DNA of 64,000 bases, from the NCBI RefSeq assembly GCF_030651625.1, contig NZ_JAUSCF010000024.1:1-64000 (forward strand), written 5' to 3'. The position numbers and the translations under genes are program-made. The notes under the pieces are model-generated. The model did not search any database. It was not told the origin of the DNA and was given only the letters and a program-made list of their open reading frames with translations. Shown here one piece after another: positions 29,642 to 39,827 of this stretch (position 1 is its first letter; each line of letters begins with the position of its first letter). This stretch comes from Hydrogenophaga sp. Its GTDB lineage: Bacteria; Pseudomonadota; Gammaproteobacteria; Burkholderiales; Burkholderiaceae_C.

Positions 29642-30796
29642 ATGGACACCCAATCCCTCTACGATCTTGCGCCCGTTGCCCGGCTCATGCTGCTGGGCGT
29701 GGTGATTGCGCTGGGGCCGCTGGCCTGGGTGTGGCTGCGCAGTCGGCATGCCTCGCCTGCGCACCGCCTTCGTCTGCTCACCCTGGTCACGCTTTTTCTC
29801 ACGTTTGACCTGGTGCTTTTTGGTGCGTTCACGCGTCTGACAGATTCGGGTCTGGGTTGTCCCGATTGGCCTGGCTGTTACGGCAGCGTGAGCCCCGTGG
29901 GAGCGAGTGCTTCCATTGCCGCTGCGCAGGAAGCCATGCCCACCGGGCCGGTCACGTTCCCCAAAGCGTGGATCGAGATGATCCATCGCTATCTGGCCAC
30001 CGGTGTCGGGGTGTTGATCATGGTGCTCATGGCGGTGACGTGGGTGGAGCGCAGGCACGTCACGGTGTCGTTCTGGTGGCCCTTTCTGACTTTCGTGTGG
30101 GTGTGCGTGCAGGGGGCCTTTGGTGCGCTGACCGTGACGATGAAACTGTTTCCGGCCATCGTCACCCTCCACCTGCTGGGGGGCATGGTTCTGCTGGCGC
30201 TGCTGCGAGCGCAGGCGGTGGCCTACACGCTGGCCGAGCCTCGTGGTCCCATGTCGGTGCCGCTGGGGGGCAATCTCCGGAAATGGCTGTGGCTCGTGTT
30301 TGCGCTGGTGTGGGTGCAGATTGCGCTGGGTGGCTGGGTGAGCACCAACTACGCGGTACTGGCTTGCCGCGACTTTCCCACCTGCCAGGGCAGCTGGTGG
30401 CCTTCGATGCACTTCAGAGAAGGCTTCACTTTGTGGCGCGAGCTGGGGATGAACCGGTCGGGTGATGCCATCGCTTTCCCGGCGCTGACCGCCATCCACT
30501 ACGTCCACCGGCTCGCCGCCTATGTGGTGTTGCTGGCCTTGCTCTGGATGGCCAGGCGGCTGTGGTCGGTGCCGGGCATGAGAGGCACGGCCGGGGCATT
30601 GCTGTTGCTCGCGTTGTGGCAACTGGCCAGCGGCCTGAGCAATGTGGTGCTGGAGTGGCCGTTGGTGGCTGCTGTGGCCCACACGGGTGGAGCGGCCGCG
30701 CTGGTTATCGTGCTGATGGGCGCGTTGTCTGGCAGCCACGCGGTCAACGATCGTTTCCACATGTCGCAGTTCAATATTTCCAAGTTGTCCAGATGA
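29642..30796 (+). CDS. ctaA: Heme A synthase (CtaA/COX15)
   Basis: [46 protein letters not shown]. Confidence 0.95.
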   Translation: MDTQSLYDLAPVARLMLLGVVIALGPLAWVWLRSRHASPAHRLRLLTLVTLFLTFDLVLFGAFTRLTDSGLGCPDWPGCYGSVSPVGASASIAAAQEAMPTGPVTFPKAWIEMIHRYLATGVGVLIMVLMAVTWVERRHVTVSFWWPFLTFVWVCVQGAFGALTVTMKLFPAIVTLHLLGGMVLLALLRAQAVAYTLAEPRGPMSVPLGGNLRKWLWLVFALVWVQIALGGWVSTNYAVLACRDFPTCQGSWWPSMHFREGFTLWRELGMNRSGDAIAFPALTAIHYVHRLAAYVVLLALLWMARRLWSVPGMRGTAGALLLLALWQLASGLSNVVLEWPLVAAVAHTGGAAALVIVLMGALSGSHAVNDRFHMSQFNISKLSR

Positions 30797-31698
30797 GTGC
30801 CGCGCCCACCTCGACCGTCCCCGTGGCCATGCTGTCCACCTGGCGCCAGTTTCACGCGCTGACCAAGCCGCGAGTGATCCAGCTCATCGTATTTTGTGCC
30901 TTGATCGGCATGGTGCTGGCTGTTCCGGGGGTGCCCAGCTGGGCTCAGATTCAGCTGGCTGCCACGGCGTGTTTCGGTATCTGGCTGGTTGCCGGTGCCG
31001 CCGCTGCCTTCAACTGCGTGGTGGAGCAGCGCATCGACGCCAAGATGAAGCGAACGGCCTGGCGGCCCACGGCCAAGGGCCAGCTCACCAACATGCAAAC
31101 CCTCAGTTTCTCTGCGGTGCTCTGTGCAGCAGGATCGGCTTTGTTGTACTTCTGGGTGAACCCCCTCACCATGTGGCTGACCTTTGCCACCTTCGTGGGC
31201 TACGCGGTGGTCTATACCGTGATCCTCAAGCCACTCACGCCTCAGAACATCGTGATTGGCGGGGCCTCTGGTGCCATGCCGCCGGTGCTGGGCTGGGCCG
31301 CCATGACGGGCGTGGTGTCGCCAGAAGCGTTGATCCTGTTCCTGATCATCTTCCTGTGGACGCCGCCACACTTCTGGGCGCTTGCGCTGTACCGCGTGGA
31401 GGACTACCGAAAATCCGGTCTGCCCATGCTGCCCGTGACGCATGGATCTGAATTCACCCGGCTACAGATCCTGCTCTACACCTTCGTTCTGTTCGCAGCC
31501 TGCCTCATGCCCTTCATGATGCGCATGAGTGGCTGGTTCTACCTGGTGTCGGCGGTGTTGCTGAGTATCGGGTTCTGCGGCTATGCGTTTCTGTTGTGGC
31601 GGGAGTATTCCGACGCCCTGGCACGCAAGACCTTCCGCTTTTCCCTGATCCATCTCTCGCTGCTGTTCGCCGCGCTGCTGATCGATCACTACTTGTAG
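30793..31698 (+). CDS. ctaB: Protoheme IX farnesyltransferase (heme o synthase)
   Basis: UbiA family: [24 protein letters not shown]; overlaps ctaA stop. Confidence 0.96.
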   Translation: MSAAPTSTVPVAMLSTWRQFHALTKPRVIQLIVFCALIGMVLAVPGVPSWAQIQLAATACFGIWLVAGAAAAFNCVVEQRIDAKMKRTAWRPTAKGQLTNMQTLSFSAVLCAAGSALLYFWVNPLTMWLTFATFVGYAVVYTVILKPLTPQNIVIGGASGAMPPVLGWAAMTGVVSPEALILFLIIFLWTPPHFWALALYRVEDYRKSGLPMLPVTHGSEFTRLQILLYTFVLFAACLMPFMMRMSGWFYLVSAVLLSIGFCGYAFLLWREYSDALARKTFRFSLIHLSLLFAALLIDHYL

Positions 31699-31753
31699 TC
31701 CCACTTGCGAACCTGTCGTGGGTGGCCCCTTGAATATCCGAACTGAGCTTCAC

Positions 31754-32359
31754 ATGGGCAACTCAAACCTCACCCGACGCCGCACCCTGCTCGCTGGCAC
31801 CTGCGCACTTGCGCTGACCTTGGTGGCTTGTAGCGAAAACAAGCCCGCCTTCACCGGCATCGACATCACCGGAGCCAATTACGCCACTGGTTTCTCGCTG
31901 GTCGACCACAATGGACAACCGCGCACGCTTGCCGATTTCAAAGGCAAGGTTGTGGTGCTCTTTTTCGGCTTCACGCAGTGTCCCGACGTATGCCCCACAT
32001 CCATGATCGAGATGGCCGAAGCCAAGCGATTGCTGGGTCCGGACGGAGACCGGTTTCAGGGCCTGTTCGTGAGTATCGACCCCGAACGCGACACGCCTGA
32101 AATCATGCGCGAGTACATGGGAAGTTTCGATCCCAGTTTTCTCGCCTTGTACGCCGAGCCTGACAAGCTACCCGAAGTGGCCAAGTCCTTCCGCATCCAC
32201 TACAAGAAGGTCGCGGGACCCACGCCCACCAGCTACACCATGGACCATTCGGCGGGCAGCTACGTGTACGACCCTCAGGGCCGCATCCGGCTGTACAACC
32301 GGTATGGCACTGGACCGCAAGCCTTGGCCAACGACATCAAGCTGCTGCTGGACCAGTGA
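31754..32359 (+). CDS. SCO1/SenC family copper chaperone lipoprotein
   Basis: FFGFTQCPDVCPTSMIEMAEA, TYTMDHSAGSYVYDP; lipobox VACSEN. Confidence 0.94.
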   Translation: MGNSNLTRRRTLLAGTCALALTLVACSENKPAFTGIDITGANYATGFSLVDHNGQPRTLADFKGKVVVLFFGFTQCPDVCPTSMIEMAEAKRLLGPDGDRFQGLFVSIDPERDTPEIMREYMGSFDPSFLALYAEPDKLPEVAKSFRIHYKKVAGPTPTSYTMDHSAGSYVYDPQGRIRLYNRYGTGPQALANDIKLLLDQ

Positions 32360-32423
32360 ATCTCGACGGCAGCACGTCGCAGTCGCAGAGCGCGTCAGCG
32401 CAGTGAAGAAATCGAGGCCGCTG

Positions 32424-32521
32424 CTGGCGTGGCGCGCCTTATCCAGAGGCACCCGAGGAACCGGCTTGCCGGGCCTCTGGTGACCCCCTTTGAGGGGGTC
32501 GAGCGCAGCGCGGCGGGGGTG
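32424..32521 (-). repeat. Stop-codon-anchored GC-rich hairpin repeat, copy E
   Basis: Minus strand TGA-CACCCCCGCCGCGCTGCGCTCGACCCCCTCAAAGGGGGTCACCAGAGGCCCGGCAAGCCGGTTCC. Confidence 0.78.
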
Positions 32522-33499
32522 TCAATCCACCTTCGCCCCGCTGAGTTTGACCATGCGCTCGTACTTGGCACGCTCGCTGTTCATGAAGGCGCCGAAAGCC
32601 TCTGGCGTGCTGGGCGCAGGTTCGGCCATCAGCGTGGCAAACCGCGCTTTCACTTCGGGTGAGCGCAGGGCTTCGGTGAACGCGGCGTTGAGCTTTGCCA
32701 CGGTGTCCGCCGGTACGCCGCTCGGCACCACCAGGCCCCACCAGGTGTCGATCTCGAAACCGGGCAGGGTGTCTGCCACAGTGGGCACATCGGGCATCAC
32801 CGACGAACGCTGTGCGGTGGTGACCGCCAGCGCCTTGAGGCGTCCGGCGCGGATGTTGCCGGCGGCAGTGGCAAGGTTGTCGAAGTTGAAATCCACCTGA
32901 CCTGCCAGCAGCGCGGCTTGTGCCGGGTTGCCGCCGCTGTAGGGAATGTGCACCGCAAAGATGCCGGTGCGGTTCTTGAAGAGTTCACCCGCCAGGTGTC
33001 CCGCGCTTCCATTGCCGCCGGAGCCATAGTTCAGCTTGCCCGGATTGCTCTTGCCGTATCTGATCAGGTCAGCCAGGCTGTTGATGCCCAGGCGCTGCGC
33101 CGTCTCCGTGTTGATCACCAACACGTTGGGTACGCGAAGCATCTGGGTGACGGGTGTGAAGTCCTTGACCGGATCGTAGGGGAGACTGCTGAACAGCCAC
33201 GGGTTGATGCCATGCGAAGCGGTGGTGGCGATGCCCAGGGTCAGGCCGTCGGGAGCCGAGCGGGCGGCAGCGCCCACACCGATGTTCCCGCCGGCGCCCG
33301 CGCGGTTGTCCACGATCACCGTGCCCAGCGAACCCTTGACGGCTTCGGCCAGGATGCGTGCGGTCACGTCAATCGGGCCACCCGCCGCGAAGGGCACGAT
33401 GATGCGCGTGGTGCTGCCCTGGGCCAAGCCCAGACCGGGGACTGCCAGGCTGGAAGCGAGCAGGGCGCCTTGGGCAAGCAGGTGTCGGCGTTTCATCAT
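32522..33499 (-). CDS. Tripartite tricarboxylate transporter substrate-binding (Bug) protein
   Basis: IIVPFAAGGPIDVTARILAEAVKGSLGTVIVDNRAGAGGNIG, Bug hallmark. Confidence 0.94.
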   Translation of the reverse strand: MMKRRHLLAQGALLASSLAVPGLGLAQGSTTRIIVPFAAGGPIDVTARILAEAVKGSLGTVIVDNRAGAGGNIGVGAAARSAPDGLTLGIATTASHGINPWLFSSLPYDPVKDFTPVTQMLRVPNVLVINTETAQRLGINSLADLIRYGKSNPGKLNYGSGGNGSAGHLAGELFKNRTGIFAVHIPYSGGNPAQAALLAGQVDFNFDNLATAAGNIRAGRLKALAVTTAQRSSVMPDVPTVADTLPGFEIDTWWGLVVPSGVPADTVAKLNAAFTEALRSPEVKARFATLMAEPAPSTPEAFGAFMNSERAKYERMVKLSGAKVD

Positions 33500-33614
33500 G
33501 GTGTTGTCTCCTGTGGGTGAATGGTTGCGTGGTCAGGCACGCCACGCAACCAGCCGTTGCTGGTCCGAGGTGCCGGGAAAAGCCACCGCCCACTTGAGCG
33601 GGCGACGGCGTGGC

Positions 33615-34646
33615 TCACAGTGTGTCTGCAGCGCTGGTGAAGGAATCGGCAAAAAACTCCTCAGATGGCAAGCCTGCCAGGGTGCTGTATTCGGCGCGCG
33701 CCGATTCCACGACGATGGGCGCACCGCAGGCATAGACCTGGTGGCCAGAGAGGTCGGGGAAATCCTCCAGTACCGCCTTGTGCACGAAGCCGGTTCGGCC
33801 GGTCCAGGCGTCCTCAGGCAGGGCGTCGGACACCACAGGCACATAGCGCAGGTTCGGCATGTCGGCGAGGCGGGCTTCGATCCAGGCATTCTGGTAAAGA
33901 TCGGCCGGGCGACGGCCGCCCCAGTACAGGGTGGCTGGGCGCGTGATGTTCTTGAACTGCATGTGCTCGATGAGCGCCTTGATGGGTGCGAACCCGGTGC
34001 CGGAAGCCAGCAGCACCAGGGGTTTGTTGCTTTCTTCGCGCAGGAAGAAGCTGCCGTAAGGGCCTTCAATGCGAAGAATGTCTTTCTCCTTCATGGTGCT
34101 GAAGACATGGTCGGTGAACTTGCCGCCCGGCATGTGGCGCAGATGGAGTTCCATGCGAGGGTGATCGACCTGCGTGTGTGGTGCATTGGCCATGGAGTAA
34201 CTGCGACGGTCACCGTCGCGCAGCAAGAACTCCACATATTGGCCGGCACGGTACTGAAAGGCGTCGCTGGCGGGAAGCTGAAGGTTCAGCACCATCACGT
34301 CGTGTGACGCGCGTTCCAGCGAGTTGACGCGCACCGGCATTTTCTTGATGGGAAATGCGCCAGCCTCGGTCACCTGGCGCGATTCCAGGACCACATCGCT
34401 GTGGGCCACGCCGCAACAGGTGAGCACATAGCCTGCAGCTTCCTCATCGGCGCTCAGTGCCTTGGCCTGGTGGACGCCGTGAACCACGGAGCCGCTCAAC
34501 AGTCTGCACTTGCAGGAGCCGCAGGCTCCGTCCTTGCAGCCATAAGGAAGACCGATACCCTGGCGGATGCCGGCGACCAGCATGGCTTCATCAGGCTCTG
34601 CAGTGAATGTGCGGCCGCTGGGTTCGACGGTGATGTTGAATGTCAT
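33615..34646 (-). CDS. 2Fe-2S/FAD ferredoxin reductase (CDP-6-deoxy-delta-3,4-glucoseen reductase-like)
   Basis: 2Fe-2S motif GCKDGACGSCKCRLLSG; RSYSMAN FAD motif; ASGTGFAPIKALIEH NAD motif. Confidence 0.9.
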   Translation of the reverse strand: MTFNITVEPSGRTFTAEPDEAMLVAGIRQGIGLPYGCKDGACGSCKCRLLSGSVVHGVHQAKALSADEEAAGYVLTCCGVAHSDVVLESRQVTEAGAFPIKKMPVRVNSLERASHDVMVLNLQLPASDAFQYRAGQYVEFLLRDGDRRSYSMANAPHTQVDHPRMELHLRHMPGGKFTDHVFSTMKEKDILRIEGPYGSFFLREESNKPLVLLASGTGFAPIKALIEHMQFKNITRPATLYWGGRRPADLYQNAWIEARLADMPNLRYVPVVSDALPEDAWTGRTGFVHKAVLEDFPDLSGHQVYACGAPIVVESARAEYSTLAGLPSEEFFADSFTSAADTL

Positions 34647-34726
34647 ACTGAACGAAGAGGTTGAACGCGCGCCGATGCTCAAACGAGCGCCCGGCAACCC
34701 ATCATTGTCGCAAATTCGGAAAATGC

Positions 34727-35653
34727 ATGAGCCTTCTTGGCGCTTTGCCCGCACGCTTTCGGCGTGAACGGGTGTTGATCATCGGATGTGGAGACGTGGG
34801 TCAGCGGGCCGCCCGCGTGCTGGGGCAAGGCCAGCGGGTGCGATTGTTTGCGCTCACGTCGTCTGCGTCTCGCGGGCCAGGCCTGCGCGCGCAAGGCATC
34901 ACACCCTTGCTGGGCAACCTCGACGAACCTCGCAGCTTGCACCGATTGGCAGGCCTGGCCACGCGCGTGCTGCATCTGGCGCCGCCCCCTTCGGGTGAGC
35001 TGATCGACTGGCGGCTCGACCCTCGCACCCGCGCCCTCACGCGTTCGCTGGCGCAGCGCTCCGTGCCGCGTGCGGTGGTGTACGGGTCCACCACCGGTGT
35101 GTATGGCGACCGGCAGGGGCAGTGGGTCAGCGAATCGTCGCGGGCACAGCCACTGACGCCGCGCGCCTGGCGGCGCGTGGATGCCGAGGCGGCGGTGCAC
35201 AGTTGGGGACGCGCCAGCGGTGTGCGGACCACGGTGCTGCGCATCCCCGGTATCTATGCGCCCGACCGGGAAGGCGGCACGCCCCGCGAACGCCTGTTGC
35301 GCGGCACGCCGGTGCTGCAGGCCGAAGACGATGTCTACACCAATCACATCCATGCCGACGACCTGGCGCGCGCCTGTGTGCTGGCGCTCTGGCGCGGGCA
35401 GCCGCAGCGCAACGTGAACGTGGTCGACGATACCCAGCTGAAGATGGGTGATTACTTCGACCTCGCTGCCGACCTGTATGGACTGCCGCGCCCACCCCGC
35501 GTGGCCCGGTCCAGTGCAGGCGAACAACTGTCCCTCATGCTGTTGAGCTTCATGAGCGAGTCGCGCCGTTTGACGAATCACCGCATGAAAAGCGAACTTC
35601 GACTGGTACTGCGTTACCCGTCGGTCAGCGAAGGGTTGCGAGGCGTCTGTTGA
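34727..35653 (+). CDS. NAD(P)-dependent epimerase/dehydratase-like oxidoreductase
   Basis: LIIGCGDVGQRAARVL Rossmann; VVYGSTTGVYGDRQGQWV. Confidence 0.88.
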   Translation: MSLLGALPARFRRERVLIIGCGDVGQRAARVLGQGQRVRLFALTSSASRGPGLRAQGITPLLGNLDEPRSLHRLAGLATRVLHLAPPPSGELIDWRLDPRTRALTRSLAQRSVPRAVVYGSTTGVYGDRQGQWVSESSRAQPLTPRAWRRVDAEAAVHSWGRASGVRTTVLRIPGIYAPDREGGTPRERLLRGTPVLQAEDDVYTNHIHADDLARACVLALWRGQPQRNVNVVDDTQLKMGDYFDLAADLYGLPRPPRVARSSAGEQLSLMLLSFMSESRRLTNHRMKSELRLVLRYPSVSEGLRGVC

Positions 35654-35663
35654 GCTCGCAGGT

Positions 35664-36638
35664 TCAGAGCACGCCGATGGAGCGCATCAGAAACAGGGTG
35701 TAGCCCAGGTAAATTGCCACCAGCACCGCACCCTCCACGCGGTTGACGCGACCAGGTTTCCCCCGCCATCCCCAGCCCATGACGAACAGAAGCAGCGTCA
35801 GGCCAGCCATCACGCTGAAGTCGCGCGAAAGTACCTCGGTGACCACTTCCATGGGGGCGATGGCGCTGGCGATACCCACCACCGCGAGGGTATTGAACAG
35901 GTTCGACCCCAGTACGTTGCCCAAGGCGATGTCATGTTCGCCCTTGCGGGCGGCGGCCACGCACGAAGCCAGTTCCGGTAGCGAAGTGCCTACAGCGACC
36001 ACCGTGAGCCCGATGATGAGATCGCTCACGCCCAGCGATTGGGCAATGGCCACCGCGCCCCAGACCAGCAGACGCGAGCTCGCGATCAGCACGAGCAGCC
36101 CCACAGCCAGCCACATCAGCGCGCGCGGCAGCGGCATCGCATGGGCTTGCAACTCGGTTGAGGTTTCAAATGCCAGTGCATCGTTGCCACTGCGCATGCC
36201 CACGACAATCGACCAGGTCATGAGCACGGCGAACACGCCGAGCAGGACCGCACCATCCATGCGGCTGAGCGCGCCATTCCATGCCAGCACACCGGCAAGC
36301 GCGGTCACAGCCGCCAGAATGGGAAGCTCTTTGCGCAAGATGAGCGAGTGCACCGTGATCGGGTTGACCAGTGCCGTGATACCCAGGATCAGCGCGATGT
36401 TGGCGATGTTCGATCCCCAGCCGTTGCCCAGGGCAAGGCCTGGATTGCCTTGCAAGGCGGCGTTGGTGGAAACGACCATTTCCGGGGCAGAGGTGCCAAA
36501 CCCCACGATCACCATGCCGACCAGCAACGGCGGTACCGAGAAGTGGGTCGCTGTGGCAGAAGCCCCTTCCACGAAACGGTCGGCGCTCCAGACCAGCAGG
36601 GCAAGCCCGGCGAGCACAGCGAGAGTTGGCATCAGCAT
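35664..36638 (-). CDS. Calcium/sodium antiporter (CaCA family)
   Basis: GFGTSAPEMVVSTNAALQGNPGLALGNGWGSNIANI and AVGTSLPELASCVAAARKGEHDIALGNVLGSNLFN duplicated alpha motifs. Confidence 0.95.
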   Translation of the reverse strand: MLMPTLAVLAGLALLVWSADRFVEGASATATHFSVPPLLVGMVIVGFGTSAPEMVVSTNAALQGNPGLALGNGWGSNIANIALILGITALVNPITVHSLILRKELPILAAVTALAGVLAWNGALSRMDGAVLLGVFAVLMTWSIVVGMRSGNDALAFETSTELQAHAMPLPRALMWLAVGLLVLIASSRLLVWGAVAIAQSLGVSDLIIGLTVVAVGTSLPELASCVAAARKGEHDIALGNVLGSNLFNTLAVVGIASAIAPMEVVTEVLSRDFSVMAGLTLLLFVMGWGWRGKPGRVNRVEGAVLVAIYLGYTLFLMRSIGVL

Positions 36639-36703
36639 GAAGAACTCCGTCTGGCGGGTTTGGCCTGGGCAGGGGCCATCAACAGAATCAAGGGCGAGCA
36701 ACA

Positions 36704-36739
36704 GAAAAGGCCGCACAACGGGTGTTGTGCGGCCTTTTC
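36704..36739. terminator. Intrinsic terminator hairpin downstream of tRNA-Leu
   Basis: AAAAGGCCGCACAAC-gggt-GTTGTGCGGCCTTTT. Confidence 0.8.
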
Positions 36740-36745
36740 AAGGTC

Positions 36746-36832
36746 TGGTGCCGGGGGCCGGAATCGAACCGGCACGGTGTCTCCACCGGCAGATTTTGAA
36801 TCTGCTGCGTCTACCAATTTCGCCACTCCGGC
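36746..36832 (-). tRNA. tRNA-Leu(CAA)
   Basis: Reverse complement GCCGGAGTGGCGAAATTGGTAGACGCAGCAGATTCAAAATCTGCTGGTGG...GGTTCGATTCCGGCCCCCGGCACCA; long variable arm, anticodon CAA. Confidence 0.95.
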
Positions 36833-36869
36833 AGGTGTGAGAATCCGAAATTATGGCACAGTGCAGCGT

Positions 36870-37772
36870 ATGAAATACCCAACGATCGAAGACGCTATCG
36901 GCAAGACGCCCCTGGTGGCCCTGCAGCGCCTGGGCGCTGCCGACAACGCGGCGCGAGGCAATGTGTTGCTGGGCAAACTGGAGGGCAACAACCCGGCGGG
37001 ATCGGTTAAAGACCGACCAGCGCTGTCCATGATCCAGCGCGCCGAGGAGCGCGGGGAGATTCAGCCGGGCGACACCTTGATCGAAGCCACGTCGGGCAAC
37101 ACCGGTATTGCGCTGGCAATGGCAGCAGCCATCAAGGGCTACCGCATGGTGCTGATCATGCCGGAGGACCTGTCCATCGAGCGTGCGCAGACGATGAAGG
37201 CTTTTGGAGCAGAACTCATCCTCACGCCCAAGAGCGGTGGCATGGAGTCCGCCCGCGACCTGGCCGACAGGATGGCACGCGAAGGCAAGGGCAGGGTGCT
37301 GGACCAGTTTGCCAACGAGGACAACCCCCGCATCCACTACGAGACCACAGGGCCTGAACTGTGGGAGCAGACCGGCGGGCGCATCACCCACTTCGTGAGC
37401 GCCATGGGCACCACCGGCACCATCACTGGGGTGTCGCGTTTCCTGAAAGAGAAGAATCCGGACATCCGCATCATTGGTGCGCAGCCCAGCGAGGGGTCGC
37501 GCATTCCGGGCATCCGCAAGTGGCCACAGGAATACCTTCCCAAAATCTACGATGCCTCACGCGTGGACGAGCTGGTGTACGTGAGTCAATCTGACGCTGA
37601 GGACATGTGCCGCCGATTGGCGCGAGAAGAAGGCATTTTTGCCGGCATCTCGGCGGCGGGCGCCTGCTGGGTGGCCATGCAGGTGGCGCAACGGGTGGAA
37701 AACGCCACCATCGTGTTCATCGTCTGTGATCGGGGCGACCGGTATCTGTCCACGGGTGTGTTTCCGGCGTGA
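36870..37772 (+). CDS. cysM: Cysteine synthase B
   Basis: IGKTPLVALQRL, KLEGNNPAGSVKDRPALSMI (PLP Lys), EATSGNTGIALAM. Confidence 0.94.
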   Translation: MKYPTIEDAIGKTPLVALQRLGAADNAARGNVLLGKLEGNNPAGSVKDRPALSMIQRAEERGEIQPGDTLIEATSGNTGIALAMAAAIKGYRMVLIMPEDLSIERAQTMKAFGAELILTPKSGGMESARDLADRMAREGKGRVLDQFANEDNPRIHYETTGPELWEQTGGRITHFVSAMGTTGTITGVSRFLKEKNPDIRIIGAQPSEGSRIPGIRKWPQEYLPKIYDASRVDELVYVSQSDAEDMCRRLAREEGIFAGISAAGACWVAMQVAQRVENATIVFIVCDRGDRYLSTGVFPA

Positions 37773-37779
37773 TTCGGAT

Positions 37780-37895
37780 CACCCCCTGCGCCGCTTCGCG
37801 GCTTCCCCCCTCTCTTGCGCGCCTTTGGCGCTTGGAGGGGGGACGGCATCTTGGGCCGGCGAAGCCGTCCCTTGCTGCCCTTGGACTTGGCGCTG
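37780..37895 (+). repeat. Stop-codon-anchored GC-rich hairpin repeat, copy C
   Basis: CACCCCCTGCGCCGCTTCGCGGCTTCCCCCCTCTCTTGCGCGCCTTTGGCGCTTGGAGGGGGGACGGCATCTTGGGCCGGCGAAGCCGTCCC, 7 nt after the cysM stop. Confidence 0.82.
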
Positions 37896-37939
37896 CCGCA
37901 GTTCGCTGCGGCCGCGCTCCGGAGCGGTGAGGTCATGAG

Positions 37940-38473
37940 ATGAGTGTTGATTACAAGTACTGCCCGATGTGTGCCTCGCCTCTGAAAATGCTGGGGCAGG
38001 AGGAAGACGGGGGCTTCAAGGAGCGGTTGCGTTGTGCAGGCTGTGGATTCACGCACTGGAACAACCCCACGCCGGTGCTGGCGGCGATTCTGGAACTGAA
38101 TGGCCAGGTTCTGCTGGCCCGCAATGCGGCCTGGACTTCCCGCATGTTCGGCCTGATCACCGGGTTCATGGAAGCGGGTGAAACGCCCGAAGAGGGCATT
38201 TGCCGCGAAATCGCGGAGGAGACCAGTCTTCGGGTAGACAAGCTGCAACTGGTGGGCGTGCACGATTTCCAGCGCATGAACCAGATCATCATCACCTACC
38301 ACGCGGTGGCTCACGGTGAGGTGCGCCTGTCCCCCGAGCTGGTCGAATACAAGCTGCTGGCACCCGCGCAGGTGAAATGCTGGCGGGCGGGCACCGGGCT
38401 GGCGCTGGCCGACTGGCTTCGTTCGCGCGGACATGAGCCGCAGTTCATGGAAGATTTTTCGTCGGGAGCCTGA
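37940..38473 (+). CDS. NUDIX hydrolase with N-terminal Zn ribbon
   Basis: CPMCASPL...CAGCGF; Nudix box GFMEAGETPEEGICREIAEETSL. Confidence 0.93.
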   Translation: MSVDYKYCPMCASPLKMLGQEEDGGFKERLRCAGCGFTHWNNPTPVLAAILELNGQVLLARNAAWTSRMFGLITGFMEAGETPEEGICREIAEETSLRVDKLQLVGVHDFQRMNQIIITYHAVAHGEVRLSPELVEYKLLAPAQVKCWRAGTGLALADWLRSRGHEPQFMEDFSSGA

Positions 38474-38515
38474 GGCCCGGCGACGCTTAGAATCACGCCT
38501 TTCAAGGAAACTTTC

Positions 38516-38743
38516 ATGCACGTCAACAAAGAGCTTGATGCCCGTGGCCTGAATTGCCCGCTGCCCATACTGAAGGCAAAAAAAGCACTTGCCGACATGA
38601 CCACCGGCCAGGTGCTTCGCGTGATCTCGACGGACGCTGGGTCTGTGCGTGATTTTCAGGCCTTTGCCAAGCAGACCGGCAACGAGCTGGTCGAACAGCA
38701 GACCGTGGGCGGCGATCACATTTCCGTGCTCAAACGCCGCTGA
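38516..38743 (+). CDS. tusA: TusA-family sulfurtransferase
   Basis: LDARGLNCPLPILKAKKALADM (CPxP). Confidence 0.9.
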   Translation: MHVNKELDARGLNCPLPILKAKKALADMTTGQVLRVISTDAGSVRDFQAFAKQTGNELVEQQTVGGDHISVLKRR

Positions 38744-38782
38744 CCTCAGCGTGCATCACTTGCTTGCAGGCTGAATCAAACC

Positions 38783-39820
38783 ATGGAAGTACTCCTGGTC
38801 GATCCATTGGTGCCGGAGGCATTGGCATGGCTTCAGGAGCGGCACGATGTAAGTTTCAGGCCGGAGTTGGCCGACGACACCACTGAGCTGCGCAAGCACA
38901 CCTACAAGACCCGGGCCATCGTTTTGCCGCCCTATGTCGTGGTGTCGCAAGAACTTCTGAATTTTTCTCCAAAATTGGAGGTGGTGGCGCGCATGCAGGT
39001 GTCCGCCGACAACACCGACCTGGAAGCCTGCGCGCGCCGCCAGGTGCGCGTGGTGCAGGCGCGCAGTGCCACGGTGCGCTCCAATGCGGAATACATCCTC
39101 TACGGCTTGCTGATGCTGTACCGCAGGGGCATGGTGAGCGCCCTGCTGGGGCGCAAGCTCTCGCAGATCCGCATGGGGCGGGAACTGGCGGGCAGCACGG
39201 TGGGCCTGCTGGGGCTGGCGCCGGTGGCGCACACGCTCGCACCCATGTTGCGCAGCCTGGGTGTGCGCCTGGTGGGCTACGACCCGGCGGTCCATCACGC
39301 TGCTCCCATCTGGGACAAGCTGGGTGTCGAGCCTGTCACCGTGCATGAATTGCTGGGCCGTTCAGACGCGGTTTCTTTGCAGGTGGTGTACGCCTCGCGC
39401 TTCCGGGGCTGGATCAACGAGCGCATGCTCAGTCACTGCAAGCCGGGACAGCTGTGGGTGGGGGTGAGCCGCTCTTCGCTGTTTGAACCGGAAGCCTTGG
39501 CGCTGGCGCTCTCTGATGGACGCATCGATGCTTGTCTGCTCGATGGCGCCAGCCCCCAGTTCGCCGCCGAGGGCACACCTTTGCATGGAGCGGCCAATCT
39601 GCATCTGACACCCCGGCTGGGTTCCCACACACGGGAAGCCAAGCTTCGGGCAAGCTGGTACGTGGCCCACCGAATTCATGAAACGCTGACGCCTTCCATA
39701 CACAGAGATGTGCCACAAAGCGACTTTTCCGCACTCGACAGCCTGGATTTCGCCGATCCGGAAGGTCCGCCATCGATGACACCTTCGCAGTGGGATTCGC
39801 TGGCGGTACAGAAGCAGTAG
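38783..39820 (+). CDS. D-isomer 2-hydroxyacid dehydrogenase family protein
   Basis: NAD-binding region LAGSTVGLLGLAPVAHTLAPMLRSLGVRLVGYDP; degenerate GXGXXG. Confidence 0.82.
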   Translation: MEVLLVDPLVPEALAWLQERHDVSFRPELADDTTELRKHTYKTRAIVLPPYVVVSQELLNFSPKLEVVARMQVSADNTDLEACARRQVRVVQARSATVRSNAEYILYGLLMLYRRGMVSALLGRKLSQIRMGRELAGSTVGLLGLAPVAHTLAPMLRSLGVRLVGYDPAVHHAAPIWDKLGVEPVTVHELLGRSDAVSLQVVYASRFRGWINERMLSHCKPGQLWVGVSRSSLFEPEALALALSDGRIDACLLDGASPQFAAEGTPLHGAANLHLTPRLGSHTREAKLRASWYVAHRIHETLTPSIHRDVPQSDFSALDSLDFADPEGPPSMTPSQWDSLAVQKQ

Positions 39821-39827
39821 GCTGAAA

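Noticed and set aside
29591-30760. 389-aa minus-strand ORF opposite ctaA
   Set aside because: His/Gln/Arg-rich antisense translation of a clear membrane protein gene.
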